DNA from: Salinispora mooreana
Lineage (GTDB): Bacteria > Actinomycetota > Actinomycetes > Mycobacteriales > Micromonosporaceae
Assembly (NCBI RefSeq): GCF_000379065.1
Contig: NZ_KB900614.1
Location: 456,421-520,420 of the forward strand
DNA length: 64,000 bases
Direction of reading: 5' to 3'
Position numbers and translations under genes: made by a program. Below are positions 8,353 to 17,328 of the stretch, piece by piece. Under the pieces are notes generated by a model. It was not told the DNA's origin and did not search any database. It was given only the letters and a program-made list of their open reading frames with translations. Every line of letters starts with the position of its first letter. Position 1 is the first letter of the stretch.

Positions 8353-9927
8353 TCAGCGCGACGAGAACGGGGCCCGGCTGGCCCGGGACCGCCACAGCCG
8401 CGGTACCCCCCACCCGGCAGCCGCCACCACCAGCCCGGTCATCACCAGCGCCCCCGGCGCCTTCACCAGCCGGGCCAGGTTGGTGCCGTCCGGCATGGTG
8501 AGAAAAGCCGCCGCCGCGCAGGGCAGCACGAACCAGGTCGTCCGCGTCGCGGCCGCCGCGAGCAGGACCAACGGCCAGGTCGCATACCAGGGGTGGAAGA
8601 CGGGGGCGAGCACCACCGTGGCGACCAGCGCCAGGCCGGCACCGAGCAGGGCCACCCGGGGCCGAGCCGCCTCCAGCCGGACCACCCGCCGCCGGACGTC
8701 ATTCAGCGCGCGCAGGGCTGACCAGGCCCGCCACCACAGCACCGCCAGGACCACCACCAGCAACGCCAACGCCAACGTCCGGACCACCGGCACCGCCACG
8801 GGGCGCCCGCCGAAGAGCTCACCGACGTAGTCCAGGACCATGCCGACCGCCGTGGGTGGTGATGTCCACTGCTCCAGGTCGCCGCTGCGGCGCAACCCGC
8901 CCACCCAGCCCAGGCCGAGGCCGGAGAACACCGACACACCCCCCAGGGCGAGCAGGGTGCCCACGGCCAGCCAGCCACCATCGCGCAGCACCGACCGCAT
9001 GGTGAACCGACCGAGCACCGCGGCGAGCGCCGCGAACGGCAGCACCACCACCGCAGTAGCCTTCACCCCCACCGCCAGCCCGAGCAGCGCCCCCGCCACC
9101 ACCAGCGGCCACGGTCGACCCGGGAACCGCACCACCACCAGCAGGCCGAGCAGCAGCAGCCCGAGCATCACCGCGTCGTTGTGCGCGCCCGCCACCAGAT
9201 GCACCCCCACCAACGGGCACGCCAGCGCCAGCCAGACCGCCCGCCGAATCGGCACCCCCGCCGCCTGCGCCAACCCGGGCAGACACACCGCGACGAGCAG
9301 CACCCCGGCCACCGCGATCAGTCGCAAGACCACCACCACGCCGACCAACTCACCGCCGAACGCCACCGCCAGCGCGGCGAGCAACAGGAAGCCCGGCCCG
9401 TACGGCGCGGGCGTGTCCCGCCAGATCGGCGCGACCGCATCCACCCAGGGACAGCCCGCCACCGCCACCCCGACCGCGTACGGGTCAACGCCCTGCCCGT
9501 ATGCCCAACCCTGACAGGCGTACGAGTAGACATCCCGGCTACCCAGCGGTGGCGCGACGAGCATCGGCATCGACCACAGCCCGGCGGTGCGGTACGCCCA
9601 CCCCGTCGACGGCGTACCGTGCCGCAGCGCCCACCACGCGCCGGTCAGCAGGCCGGTGCCGACCAGCCAGAGCAGAACGGTCAACGGACCGTCGGCGGCG
9701 TGCCACACCCGCTCGAGGGTCGCACCGGGCAGCGCTCCCCCGACGTACCCGGCGACGGCCAGCAGCACCGCACCGACGAAACCGACGTACCGGAGCGCTA
9801 CCGCCCGAACCGGTGTCCGCACGGCCCCACGCGGAGGCACGCCTGCTCCGGTCACCGGGGCACCCCGGCGGTGGGGAGCGTCGTCGCACCGGTCCCGGCG
9901 ACGAGGTGGATAGACACGGTAGAACAT
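8353..9927 (-). CDS. MptB-like polyprenol-phosphomannose mannosyltransferase
   Basis: A polytopic membrane protein of about 524 residues, rich in hydrophobic helices. The segment DPYAVGVAVAGCPWVDAVAPIW followed by DTPAPYGPGFLLL is characteristic of the MptB/GT87 group, GT-C enzymes that add alpha-1,6-mannose from polyprenol-phosphomannose during lipomannan synthesis. The assignment to that group is good; the exact acceptor is inference. The start is uncertain: I use the ATG at 9927 (MFYRVYPPRRRDR); GTG codons 20-40 residues later are possible, and an upstream extension is Arg/His-rich shadow overlapping the divergent gene. It converges on glnA across the shared terminator. Confidence 0.75.
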   Translation of the reverse strand: MFYRVYPPRRRDRCDDAPHRRGAPVTGAGVPPRGAVRTPVRAVALRYVGFVGAVLLAVAGYVGGALPGATLERVWHAADGPLTVLLWLVGTGLLTGAWWALRHGTPSTGWAYRTAGLWSMPMLVAPPLGSRDVYSYACQGWAYGQGVDPYAVGVAVAGCPWVDAVAPIWRDTPAPYGPGFLLLAALAVAFGGELVGVVVVLRLIAVAGVLLVAVCLPGLAQAAGVPIRRAVWLALACPLVGVHLVAGAHNDAVMLGLLLLGLLVVVRFPGRPWPLVVAGALLGLAVGVKATAVVVLPFAALAAVLGRFTMRSVLRDGGWLAVGTLLALGGVSVFSGLGLGWVGGLRRSGDLEQWTSPPTAVGMVLDYVGELFGGRPVAVPVVRTLALALLVVVLAVLWWRAWSALRALNDVRRRVVRLEAARPRVALLGAGLALVATVVLAPVFHPWYATWPLVLLAAAATRTTWFVLPCAAAAFLTMPDGTNLARLVKAPGALVMTGLVVAAAGWGVPRLWRSRASRAPFSSR

Positions 9928-9963
9928 GCTGCCAGTACGGTGGGCGCGGATACGGAGGTAAGC

Positions 9964-11586
9964 ATGCGGGGCACCCGGACGGTGGTGGCGACGGCCGCCG
10001 CGTTGGCCGTGGTGCTCGGCGGGACCTACCTGCTGCTGCCGCCAATGGGCTCGGACCTCGCCGCCCAGGTGGCGCGGGCCGACTTCTTCGCCGCCCACGG
10101 CGCCACCCCGGTCGACCTGCGGTGGTACGGCGGGGTCAACCAGTTCGGCTACAGCCTGCTCTCCCAGCCGGTGATGGCGCTGCTCGGCGTCCGGGCGACG
10201 GGGGCGCTCGCACTGGTGGCGTCAACCGTCGCCTTCGCTGCCCTGCTGTGCCGCGTTGACGTACCCCGGCCGTTGACCGGCGCCCTGGTGGGGGTGGTCA
10301 GCTTCGCCGGCAACCTGGTCGCCGGCCGGGTCACGTACGGGCTCGGGGTGGCCTTCGGCCTCGCCGCCCTCCTCGCTCTCACGCTGCCGGCCGGGCGACG
10401 ACGACTCGTGCCGGCCACGACGGGAGCGCTGCTGGCCGCCGCGACCAGTCCGGTGGCCGGGCTCTTCGTCGGGCTGGCCGGTGCCGCACTGCTGCTCGGC
10501 CGCCGCTACCTTGACGGCCTCACCCTGGGGCTGGCGGCAGCGCTGCCGCTCGGGTTCACCGCTCTGCTCTTCGGCGACGGCGGTTGGATGAACATCAGCC
10601 GCACCGACACCGTGCGGGCGGTGGGGAGCAGCCTGCTGGTGGCGGCGCTGGTGGCGTACCGGCCGGTGCGGATCGGTGCGCTGCTCGCCGCGGCCGGGGT
10701 GCTCGCGGCGGCACTGCTGCACACCCCGGTCGGCCTGAACGCGACCCGCCTGTCGGCGATGTTCGCGCTCCCCCTGCTCGCCGCCGCCGCAACCGTCGGT
10801 GATGGCCGCTGGTTGCCGAGGCACACCGGCGAGGGAACGCACCCCCGTTGGCCGGCCCGACCCGTTCCCGCCGGCAGCGCCGGGCTGCGCCGGCGGGTCA
10901 GCGGCGGACTCACCCTGGCTGTCCTGCTCGCCGCCGTGTTCTGGTGGCAGCCACCGGTCGTCCCGGCGGACCTGCGCAGCACCACCGACCCGGCCGCCCG
11001 CCCCGTCTACTACGCTCCCCTGCGCGACTTCCTCGCCACCCAACAGCTCACCGGGCGGGTGGAGATCCCACCGACGCGTACCTACCGGGAGTCGGCGGCG
11101 CTGGGCGAGATCCCGCTGGCGCGGGGCTGGCTGCGCCAGGCGGACATCGACCGTAATCCGCTCTTCTTCACCACGGTGCCGGGCGCCACCGGCACCGGGG
11201 TTCCACTGACCGCCCAGACCTACCACGGCTGGCTGCTGGCGAACGCGGTGCAGTTCGTGGCCGTACCCGACGCGCCGCTGTCCTGGGTCGGCCGGGCCGA
11301 GGCGGAGCTGGTCCACAACGGCCTGCCCTACCTGCGCGAGGTGTGGTCCGACCCGCACTGGCGGGTCTGGGCGGTGGTCGAGCCGACACCCCTGGTCGGC
11401 GCCCCCGGCACGATCCTGCGGGCCGATGGCGCGAGCGTGACGTTCCGGACCGACGGGCCCGCCACGGTCCCGGTGCGGGTCCGACACAGCCGCTGGTTGA
11501 CCGCTGCCGGCGGCACCGTCACGGCGGACGGCGAGTGGACCGCTGTCACCGTCCCGCGCGCCGGGGTGTGGATTCTCGGCAGCTGA
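9964..11586 (+). CDS. Polytopic membrane protein with exported C-terminal domain
   Basis: A 540-residue protein: a signal-anchor helix at residues 5-25, eight to ten further hydrophobic segments up to about residue 330, then a soluble domain of roughly 200 residues. That domain contains TYRESAALGEIPLARGWLRQ and ends in a beta-rich region closing with AGVWILGS. The GTG/ATG choice is clear: GGAGG sits a few bases before the ATG at 9964. I do not recognise a named family; the architecture resembles GT-C-like actinobacterial membrane proteins of unknown role. It is divergent from the MptB-like gene with only 36 bp between starts, so the two may share regulation. Confidence 0.7.
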   Translation: MRGTRTVVATAAALAVVLGGTYLLLPPMGSDLAAQVARADFFAAHGATPVDLRWYGGVNQFGYSLLSQPVMALLGVRATGALALVASTVAFAALLCRVDVPRPLTGALVGVVSFAGNLVAGRVTYGLGVAFGLAALLALTLPAGRRRLVPATTGALLAAATSPVAGLFVGLAGAALLLGRRYLDGLTLGLAAALPLGFTALLFGDGGWMNISRTDTVRAVGSSLLVAALVAYRPVRIGALLAAAGVLAAALLHTPVGLNATRLSAMFALPLLAAAATVGDGRWLPRHTGEGTHPRWPARPVPAGSAGLRRRVSGGLTLAVLLAAVFWWQPPVVPADLRSTTDPAARPVYYAPLRDFLATQQLTGRVEIPPTRTYRESAALGEIPLARGWLRQADIDRNPLFFTTVPGATGTGVPLTAQTYHGWLLANAVQFVAVPDAPLSWVGRAEAELVHNGLPYLREVWSDPHWRVWAVVEPTPLVGAPGTILRADGASVTFRTDGPATVPVRVRHSRWLTAAGGTVTADGEWTAVTVPRAGVWILGS

Positions 11587-11660
11587 GGAGAACGAGACCA
11601 CCGCCAGCAGCAGCATCCCGGTGCCGCCGCTCGCCCGGCCCGACGCCGCCGGGTCTGCTG

Positions 11661-11682
11661 CGCCCCCGGCATGCCGGGGGCG
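11661..11682. terminator. Palindromic terminator hairpin
   Basis: A perfect 22-bp palindrome (CGCCCCCGGCATGCCGGGGGCG broken at its centre) between the convergent membrane-protein gene and glnE. Confidence 0.65.
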
Positions 11683-11686
11683 GTCC

Positions 11687-14600
11687 TCAGAGCTCGAAGA
11701 CGCGTTGCATGGCGGCGCGGGAACGGCGACCGGTACGCAGATACTCGTCGAGGAACTCACCCGGATCGTCGCGGCCGAGGAGCCGAACCACCCCCGCCAG
11801 GTCCACCCCGTGCCGGGGAAGCTGATCAGCAGCCCGACCGCGCACCAGCATCAAGGCGTTGCGGACCTGCGCGGCGAGGGTCCAGCCGGCTGCCATCGCC
11901 GCGGCGTCGTCCGGGTCCACCAGGCCCGCGTCCCGGGCCGCCGTGAGGGCATCGAGGGTACGCGTGCCCCGCAGCCGCGGAAGCTGCCCGGCGTGCCGGA
12001 GCTGCAACAGCTGCACCGCCCACTCGACGTCAGCCAGCCCGCCCCGGCCCAGCTTGGTGTGGGTGGCCGGGTCGGCACCCCGGGGCATCCGCTCGGTCTC
12101 GACCCGTGCCTTGATCCGCCTGATCTCGACGACCTGCTCCCAGGTCAGGCCGGCCGCCGGATAGCGGATCGGGTCGACCATCGCCAGGAACTCGGCGCCC
12201 AGTTCCTCGTCACCGCAGACGAACCGGGCCCGCAGCAGCGCCTGCGCCTCCCACACCCGCGACCAGCGGGCGTAGTACTGCTGGTACGCGGCGAGGCTGC
12301 GGACCAGCGGCCCCTGCCGCCCCTCGGGGCGTAGGTCGGCGTCAACGCCGAGCGCCGGGTCGGGCGCCGGCATCCCGAGCAGTCGACGTAGCTCCTCGGC
12401 GACCGCCCGCGCGGCGGCGCTCGCCGTGCTCTCATCCATCCCGGCCGGCGGATCGTGGACGAAGAGCACGTCGGCGTCGGAGAGATAGTTGGACTCGTAC
12501 CCGCCGAGCCGGCCCATGCCGATCACGGCGAAGCGCAGACCCGGCATCAGCGGCTGGGACGCCCGGGCGGCGCGCAGGGCGGCGGCCAGGGTGGCGTCGG
12601 TGACATCCGCCAGGGCGGTACCGACCGCGCCCACGTCGGTCAGGGCCGGAGCGGCCCGCCCCTGCACGCTGGGGGGCGACGGGGCCAGCGAGCCGGCCCG
12701 GCTCAGCACGTCGGCGCAGGCGAGGCGGAGTAGTTCCCGGCGGCGCAGCGCACGGACCGCGCGGATCGCCTCCACCGGGTCACCGGCGTGTCGGGCCGCC
12801 GCCGCCACGAAGCCCTCGCAGAGCACCGTGCGGGGCCGGGCGGCCAGCTCACTCTCCTGCGCGAGTAGGCGCAGCGCCTCCGGCTCGCGGGCGAGCAGGT
12901 CGGTTGCGTACCGGGAGGAGGAGAGCACGCGCGCCAGCCGGCGGGCGACCGGCCCCTCGTCGCGCAGCAGCCGCAGGTACCAGGGGGTGCTGCCGAGCTT
13001 CTCGGAGACCTTCCGATAGCTGAGCAGCCCACGGTCCGGCTCGGGAGCGTCCGCGAACTCGCTGAGCATCACCGGCAGCAGGGTGCGCTGGATGGCCGCG
13101 GTGCGGCTGACCCCGCCGGTGAGGGTCTGCAGGTGGCGCAGCGCCCCTGCCGGGTCCGCGAAGCCGAGGATCTCCAGCCGGTTGCGGGCCGCCGCCGGGG
13201 TGAGTCGCAGCCCGTCGGCGGGCACCCGGGCGACCGACTCCAGCAGCGGCCGGTAGAGCAGCTTGGCGTGCAGCCGGCGTACCTCGGTGGCGTGGGTGAC
13301 CCGCTCGACCCGGAACGCCTCGACGGCGCTGCGTCCCGGTACCGCCGAATAGCCGAGCGCCCCCGCCAACCAGCGCAACGAGTCCGGGTCGGTGGGTACG
13401 GTGTGGGTGCGACGCAGCCCCTGCAACTGCAGCCGGTGCTCGACGGCCCGCAGGAAGTGGTAGCCGCGCAGCAACGCCTCCCCGTCCACCCGCCCGACGT
13501 AACCGCCGTTGACCAACGCCCGCAGGGCGGGAATGGTGCCCGGCACCCGCAGCGCCTCGTCGACCCGACCATGCACCAGTTGCAGCAGTTGCACCGCGAA
13601 CTCGATGTCGCGTAGCCCACCCGGGCCGCGCTTGATCTCGCGCTCCTGTTCCGCCGGCGGAATGTGATCGATGATCTTGCGCCGCATGGCCCGGACGTCC
13701 TCAACCGCCTCCGGCCGCTCCGCGGCCCGCCAGAGCAGCGGTGCGAGCTGGTCAATCCACTCCTGGCCCAGCGCGAGGTCACCGGCCGCCGGCCGTGCCT
13801 TGAGCAGTGCCTGAAACTCCCAGGTCCGGGCCCACCGCCGGTAGTAGGCGAGATGACTGGCGAGGGTGCGCACCAGCGGGCCCCGCTTCCCCTCGGGGCG
13901 CAGCGCGGCGTCTACCGGCCAGGCGACCAGGCCACAGACGTGAATCAGGCGGGTGGCGATCGCGGTTGCCGCGGGAAGGTCGTCGTCCTCGGCAGCGACG
14001 AAGATCACGTCGACGTCGGAGACGTAGTTCAACTCGCCGCCGCCGCACTTGCCCATCGCCACCACGGCCAGCCGGGGCCGGGGTGTACCCTCCGGCAGCT
14101 CACCCTGCGCGAGGTCGTAGGCAGCGGTGAGAGTCGCGTCGGCCAGCGCGGAGAGCGCGGCCATCGTCTGCTCCACACCCCGGTTACCGGTCAGGTCCGC
14201 CGCGGCGATCCGGAGCAACGCCAGCCGGTACGCCGACCGCAGCCGGGCGATCGAGCCGTCCCCGCCGGTCAGCTGGAGCCGGCCGTCGGCGATGGGTGCC
14301 AGTCCGTCCGCGGTGCTCCGCAGGTCAGCCCACTGGCCCGGGTTGGCGACCAGGTGGTCGCCGAGCGCCGAGGAGGCGCCGAGTACGGCGACCAACCGCC
14401 GCCGCAGCCCCGGGTCGTCGTACAGGTCGGCGAGGAGCCCGGATGCGGCACCGATCCCCACCGGGTCAGCGCCATTGGCTGCTTCCCCGGCTCCCGCGGC
14501 CCGGTGTTCGGCCTCCACCAGCCGGTGTAGCTGGCGCAGCGCCAGGTCCGGATCGGCGGCCCGAGACAGCGCGGCGAGGAGCTCCGCTGCCCGCTGGTCC

Positions 14601-14734
14601 ACGGGCTCCTGCGTTTCCGGCTGCCAGAGCGCCAGGCCCGTGGGGCCGAGCAGGTCACCGGCGCGGGCGCTGTTGTCGCTGGTGCCGAAGCCGTAGCGGG
14701 CGAGCCGTCCCGCGGCCCGGGTCGGCCGGTTCAT
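11687..14734 (-). CDS. glnE: Glutamine synthetase adenylyltransferase/deadenylase
   Basis: A 1015-residue bifunctional nucleotidyltransferase that adenylylates GlnA and removes AMP. Two nucleotidyltransferase domains are visible. The N-terminal (deadenylylating) one carries GGGELNYVSDVDVIF. The C-terminal (adenylylating) one carries GRLGGYESNYLSDADVLF. Both have the G-x-x-E-x-x-Y-x-S-D-x-D metal-binding pattern intact, with helical linkers between. Length fits actinobacterial GlnE. Its start overlaps the stop of the amidotransferase-like gene by 4 bp, so the two are probably one transcript. Location between glnA and a glnA2-type gene is the arrangement known from mycobacteria. Confidence 0.96.
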   Translation of the reverse strand: MNRPTRAAGRLARYGFGTSDNSARAGDLLGPTGLALWQPETQEPVDQRAAELLAALSRAADPDLALRQLHRLVEAEHRAAGAGEAANGADPVGIGAASGLLADLYDDPGLRRRLVAVLGASSALGDHLVANPGQWADLRSTADGLAPIADGRLQLTGGDGSIARLRSAYRLALLRIAAADLTGNRGVEQTMAALSALADATLTAAYDLAQGELPEGTPRPRLAVVAMGKCGGGELNYVSDVDVIFVAAEDDDLPAATAIATRLIHVCGLVAWPVDAALRPEGKRGPLVRTLASHLAYYRRWARTWEFQALLKARPAAGDLALGQEWIDQLAPLLWRAAERPEAVEDVRAMRRKIIDHIPPAEQEREIKRGPGGLRDIEFAVQLLQLVHGRVDEALRVPGTIPALRALVNGGYVGRVDGEALLRGYHFLRAVEHRLQLQGLRRTHTVPTDPDSLRWLAGALGYSAVPGRSAVEAFRVERVTHATEVRRLHAKLLYRPLLESVARVPADGLRLTPAAARNRLEILGFADPAGALRHLQTLTGGVSRTAAIQRTLLPVMLSEFADAPEPDRGLLSYRKVSEKLGSTPWYLRLLRDEGPVARRLARVLSSSRYATDLLAREPEALRLLAQESELAARPRTVLCEGFVAAAARHAGDPVEAIRAVRALRRRELLRLACADVLSRAGSLAPSPPSVQGRAAPALTDVGAVGTALADVTDATLAAALRAARASQPLMPGLRFAVIGMGRLGGYESNYLSDADVLFVHDPPAGMDESTASAAARAVAEELRRLLGMPAPDPALGVDADLRPEGRQGPLVRSLAAYQQYYARWSRVWEAQALLRARFVCGDEELGAEFLAMVDPIRYPAAGLTWEQVVEIRRIKARVETERMPRGADPATHTKLGRGGLADVEWAVQLLQLRHAGQLPRLRGTRTLDALTAARDAGLVDPDDAAAMAAGWTLAAQVRNALMLVRGRAADQLPRHGVDLAGVVRLLGRDDPGEFLDEYLRTGRRSRAAMQRVFEL

Positions 14735-15498
14735 TCGTGCCCGAGCAGCGGCAGGCTACGGCGGGTCCCCTCGTCGAGCTCGCCGCGGGCCAGGGCGGCG
14801 AACCGCGCCGCGAAGGGCTGCCAGACCTCCTCGACATCGACCATCACCGCGGCGCAGGCCGCGACGACCACCTCCGGGTCGTAGCCCAGCTCGGCGAGCA
14901 GGGTCGGATCCGCCACCCAGTCGGCGATCATCGCGGTGTCGCATTCGATGTGGAACTGCAGACCCCAGGCCCGGTCGCCGAGGCGGAACGCCTGATGCGG
15001 GTAGCGGGTGGAGGCGGCCAGCAGGGTCGCCCCGACCGGCAGCTCGGTGATCTCGTCGGCGTGCCACTGGAACACGTCCGGGATCAACGGCACGTACCGG
15101 AAGAGCGGATCCGTCTCAGCGGCGTCCCGGCGGCCCACCACCGCGGGACCGACCTCCGGCCCGGACTGGCTGCGCTCGACCGTCCCGGCGTGCGCCGTCG
15201 CGAGCAGTTGCGCGCCGAGGCCGATCGCCAGGGTCGGTACCCGGTGCCGGACCGCCTTGCGCGACAACGCCTCCGCCTGCGGGAGCCAGGATGCCGACGG
15301 CTCGCCGTCGGGCAGTGGGTACGCCTGCTGCCCGCCGCCGAGGACGACCAGCGCCGCATATCCGTCCAGGTCAGCTGGGAGCTCGTCGCCGGCGTGCGGC
15401 CGGGCTACGTGCAGCCGTAGCCCGGCTTCGGTCAGCCACTCCCCGAGCCGACGCGCGTCTTCGGTCGGGTCATTCTCGATCACCAACGCGGTTGCCAC
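14731..15498 (-). CDS. Class I amidotransferase-like protein lacking catalytic Cys
   Basis: About 255 residues with the class I glutamine amidotransferase fold: VVLGGGQQAY near residues 51-60, the nucleophile-elbow region TLAIGLGAQLLA at 89-100, and LQFHIE with His and Glu of the triad. The elbow normally reads G-x-C-x-G; here Gly93 replaces the nucleophilic Cys, so glutaminase activity is not expected. It is translationally coupled to glnE, suggesting a linked role, perhaps glutamine sensing; that is inference. Start codon is uncertain: GTG at 15498 or GTG at 15525. A sequencing error is possible, but Cys to Gly needs a single T-to-G change, so it must be checked. Confidence 0.8.
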   Translation of the reverse strand: MATALVIENDPTEDARRLGEWLTEAGLRLHVARPHAGDELPADLDGYAALVVLGGGQQAYPLPDGEPSASWLPQAEALSRKAVRHRVPTLAIGLGAQLLATAHAGTVERSQSGPEVGPAVVGRRDAAETDPLFRYVPLIPDVFQWHADEITELPVGATLLAASTRYPHQAFRLGDRAWGLQFHIECDTAMIADWVADPTLLAELGYDPEVVVAACAAVMVDVEEVWQPFAARFAALARGELDEGTRRSLPLLGHE

Positions 15499-15551
15499 GC
15501 CGTCGAGGCTATCCCGTACGACCACCGGAAGGCTGATTAGGCTCGACTGTT

Positions 15552-16481
15552 GTGATCACCGACGAGGTACTCCGTCCGCCCGCGCTGTGTCCGGGCGACA
15601 CCGTGCTCCTGGTGTCGCCATCCGGGCCCACCCGGCCGGAGCGGGTCGCCCGTGGCATCGAGTTGCTGACCAGCTGGGGTCTGCGGCCGGTGCCCGCCCC
15701 GAACGCGTACGCCCGGCGGGGCTACCTCGCCGGCGCCGACGAGCTGCGGGCGGCGGACCTGAACGCCGCGTTCGCTGACCCGGCCGTCCGGGGGATCATC
15801 TGCACCCGGGGTGGGTACGGTGCCCAGCGCATGGTGGACGCGATCGATATGGCAGCCGTACGCCGGGACCCGAAGGTGGTGGCCGGCTTCTCCGACATCA
15901 CCGCCCTCCAGTTCGCGCTCTGGCGGGGTGCCCGGTTGGCGGGGCTACATGGCCCCGGCGCGGCGTGGCGGGACGAACGGACGGCGTTGGACTCCGCGCA
16001 GTCGCTGCACGCCGCGCTGACCACCACCGAACCGGTGACGGTGGCCGCCCGGGAGGACGAGGAGACCTTCCGGGTCCGGGTCCCGGGCCGGGCCAGCGGC
16101 CGGCTGCTCGGTGGCAACCTCTGCCTGATCGTGGCGTCGATCGGCACGGTTGACCTGCCGGATCTGACCGGGGCGGTGCTGCTGCTCGAGGAGGTACAGG
16201 AGCCCCCCTACAAGATCGACCGGATGCTCACCCAACTTCGCCGGGCCGGGGTGCTGGCCGGGCTGGCCGCGGTGGCGGTCGGGCAGTTCACCGACTGCGC
16301 CGACGGGTGGGCGGTTGACGTCGCCGATGTGCTCACCGACCGCCTGGGGGACCTCGGCATCCCCATACTCGGTGGGCTACCGATCGGGCACGGGGTGGGC
16401 CAGCTCACCGTTCCGGTCGGCACCGAGGCGGCCCTGGACGCGGACGCCGGCACTCTCACCGTCGCCCCGGCTGTCCGCTGA
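15552..16481 (+). CDS. LD-carboxypeptidase, peptidase family S66
   Basis: A 309-residue S66 peptidase, related to LdcA (murein tetrapeptide L,D-carboxypeptidase, peptidoglycan recycling) and MccF (microcin C self-immunity). ICTRGGYGAQR and the nucleophile Ser in VVAGFSDITAL are visible. The catalytic Glu lies in LLEEVQEPPYKIDRML and the His in PIGHGVGQL. The triad is intact. No signal peptide, so it acts in the cytoplasm. The GTG at 15552 follows TTAGGCT about 10 bp earlier, consistent with a near-leaderless transcript. It is divergent from the amidotransferase-like gene. LdcA versus MccF-like function cannot be decided from sequence alone. Confidence 0.88.
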   Translation: MITDEVLRPPALCPGDTVLLVSPSGPTRPERVARGIELLTSWGLRPVPAPNAYARRGYLAGADELRAADLNAAFADPAVRGIICTRGGYGAQRMVDAIDMAAVRRDPKVVAGFSDITALQFALWRGARLAGLHGPGAAWRDERTALDSAQSLHAALTTTEPVTVAAREDEETFRVRVPGRASGRLLGGNLCLIVASIGTVDLPDLTGAVLLLEEVQEPPYKIDRMLTQLRRAGVLAGLAAVAVGQFTDCADGWAVDVADVLTDRLGDLGIPILGGLPIGHGVGQLTVPVGTEAALDADAGTLTVAPAVR

Positions 16482-16648
16482 CCCGGCTGTCCACCGCCGA
16501 CCCGCCACAGCGGTGGTCGGTTCACCGACCGCCCCGGGCAGTCGCCCACAATTGCCAGCTGGCTCATAGCTTCGCCACGGTGTTCCTCCAGCGAGCGCGG
16601 TCACTGTCGATCGCGTACCGCACCACCCTGCCGAGTTGGAGGATAACC

Positions 16649-17143
16649 ATGTCCCGCACGATTCGTAGGAAGCACCTGCTGGCCGGGCTCGCCGCGGCGG
16701 GCGTGCTCGGCGTCGGCGTGGCCGCACCGACCATGGCCATGGCCGCTGACAACACCTCGCCCTCCCCGAGCAGCAGCACCAGCACCAGCACCGACGCGGA
16801 GAAGGGCACCGACAAGGAGCAGAAGCGCTCCGACCGGCAGGCCGCGTTCGCCGAGGCGCTCGCCGAGAAGCTCGGCGTTGACGTGGACAGGGTAGCCACG
16901 GCGCTGAAGGAGCTGCACGAACAGCGGGCGGCCGACCGACCCGAGCGGGGCGACCGGGGCGAGCGCCCGGACTCCGCTGACCGGCAGGAGGCGCTCGCGC
17001 AGCGTCTGGCGCAGGCGGTCGAGGATGGCACGCTCACCCAGGAGCAGGCCGACGCGATCACCGCGGCGGCCGAGGCCGGCGTCCTCCGGGGCCCCGGCGG
17101 GCACGGCGGACCAGGCGGACCGGGCGGCTCCGCGGGTAAGTAG
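16649..17143 (+). CDS. Secreted YckD-like helical protein
   Basis: A 164-residue exported protein. The N-terminus MSRTIRRKHLLAGLAAAG leads into a hydrophobic core with a signal-peptidase site after MAMA (about residue 33). A Ser/Thr-rich linker follows, then two helical modules of the kind 'AEKLGVDVDRVATALKEL' and 'VEDGTLTQEQADAITAA', separated by a charged RGDRGERPD stretch. The tail is Gly-rich. The modules resemble those of YckD/DUF2680 proteins; function is unknown. TTGGAGGA sits 5 bp before the ATG, a strong ribosome-binding site, and a good terminator follows. Confidence 0.75.
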   Translation: MSRTIRRKHLLAGLAAAGVLGVGVAAPTMAMAADNTSPSPSSSTSTSTDAEKGTDKEQKRSDRQAAFAEALAEKLGVDVDRVATALKELHEQRAADRPERGDRGERPDSADRQEALAQRLAQAVEDGTLTQEQADAITAAAEAGVLRGPGGHGGPGGPGGSAGK

Positions 17144-17172
17144 TTCGCCCCGCCCCGACGGCGGACTTCACG

Positions 17173-17206
17173 GGCGGCGCGCCGGTAACCCGGTGCGCCG
17201 CCTTTT
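17173..17206 (+). terminator. Rho-independent terminator
   Basis: A 13-bp GC-rich stem (17173-17185 with 17190-17202, one G-T pair) around loop TAAC, followed directly by TTTT. Confidence 0.85.
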
Positions 17207-17328
17207 CGCGGGAACGAGCCGCCCACCTCGCCCGCACCGCGGTCATCGTCGGATCCCGGTCGGATCCGACGACAACCGGGCCAGCGCGCAGGGCCGACGC
17301 CAGGAGCAGGACCAGCCGGGGCCGGAGA

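Noticed and set aside
9181..9963. N-terminal extension of the membrane protein gene
   Set aside because: Overlaps the divergent gene and is Arg/His-rich; a strong ribosome-binding site supports 9964.
10222..11760. A 512-residue antisense ORF opposite the membrane protein gene
   Set aside because: Low-complexity Arg/Gly/Pro composition typical of a shadow in GC-rich DNA.
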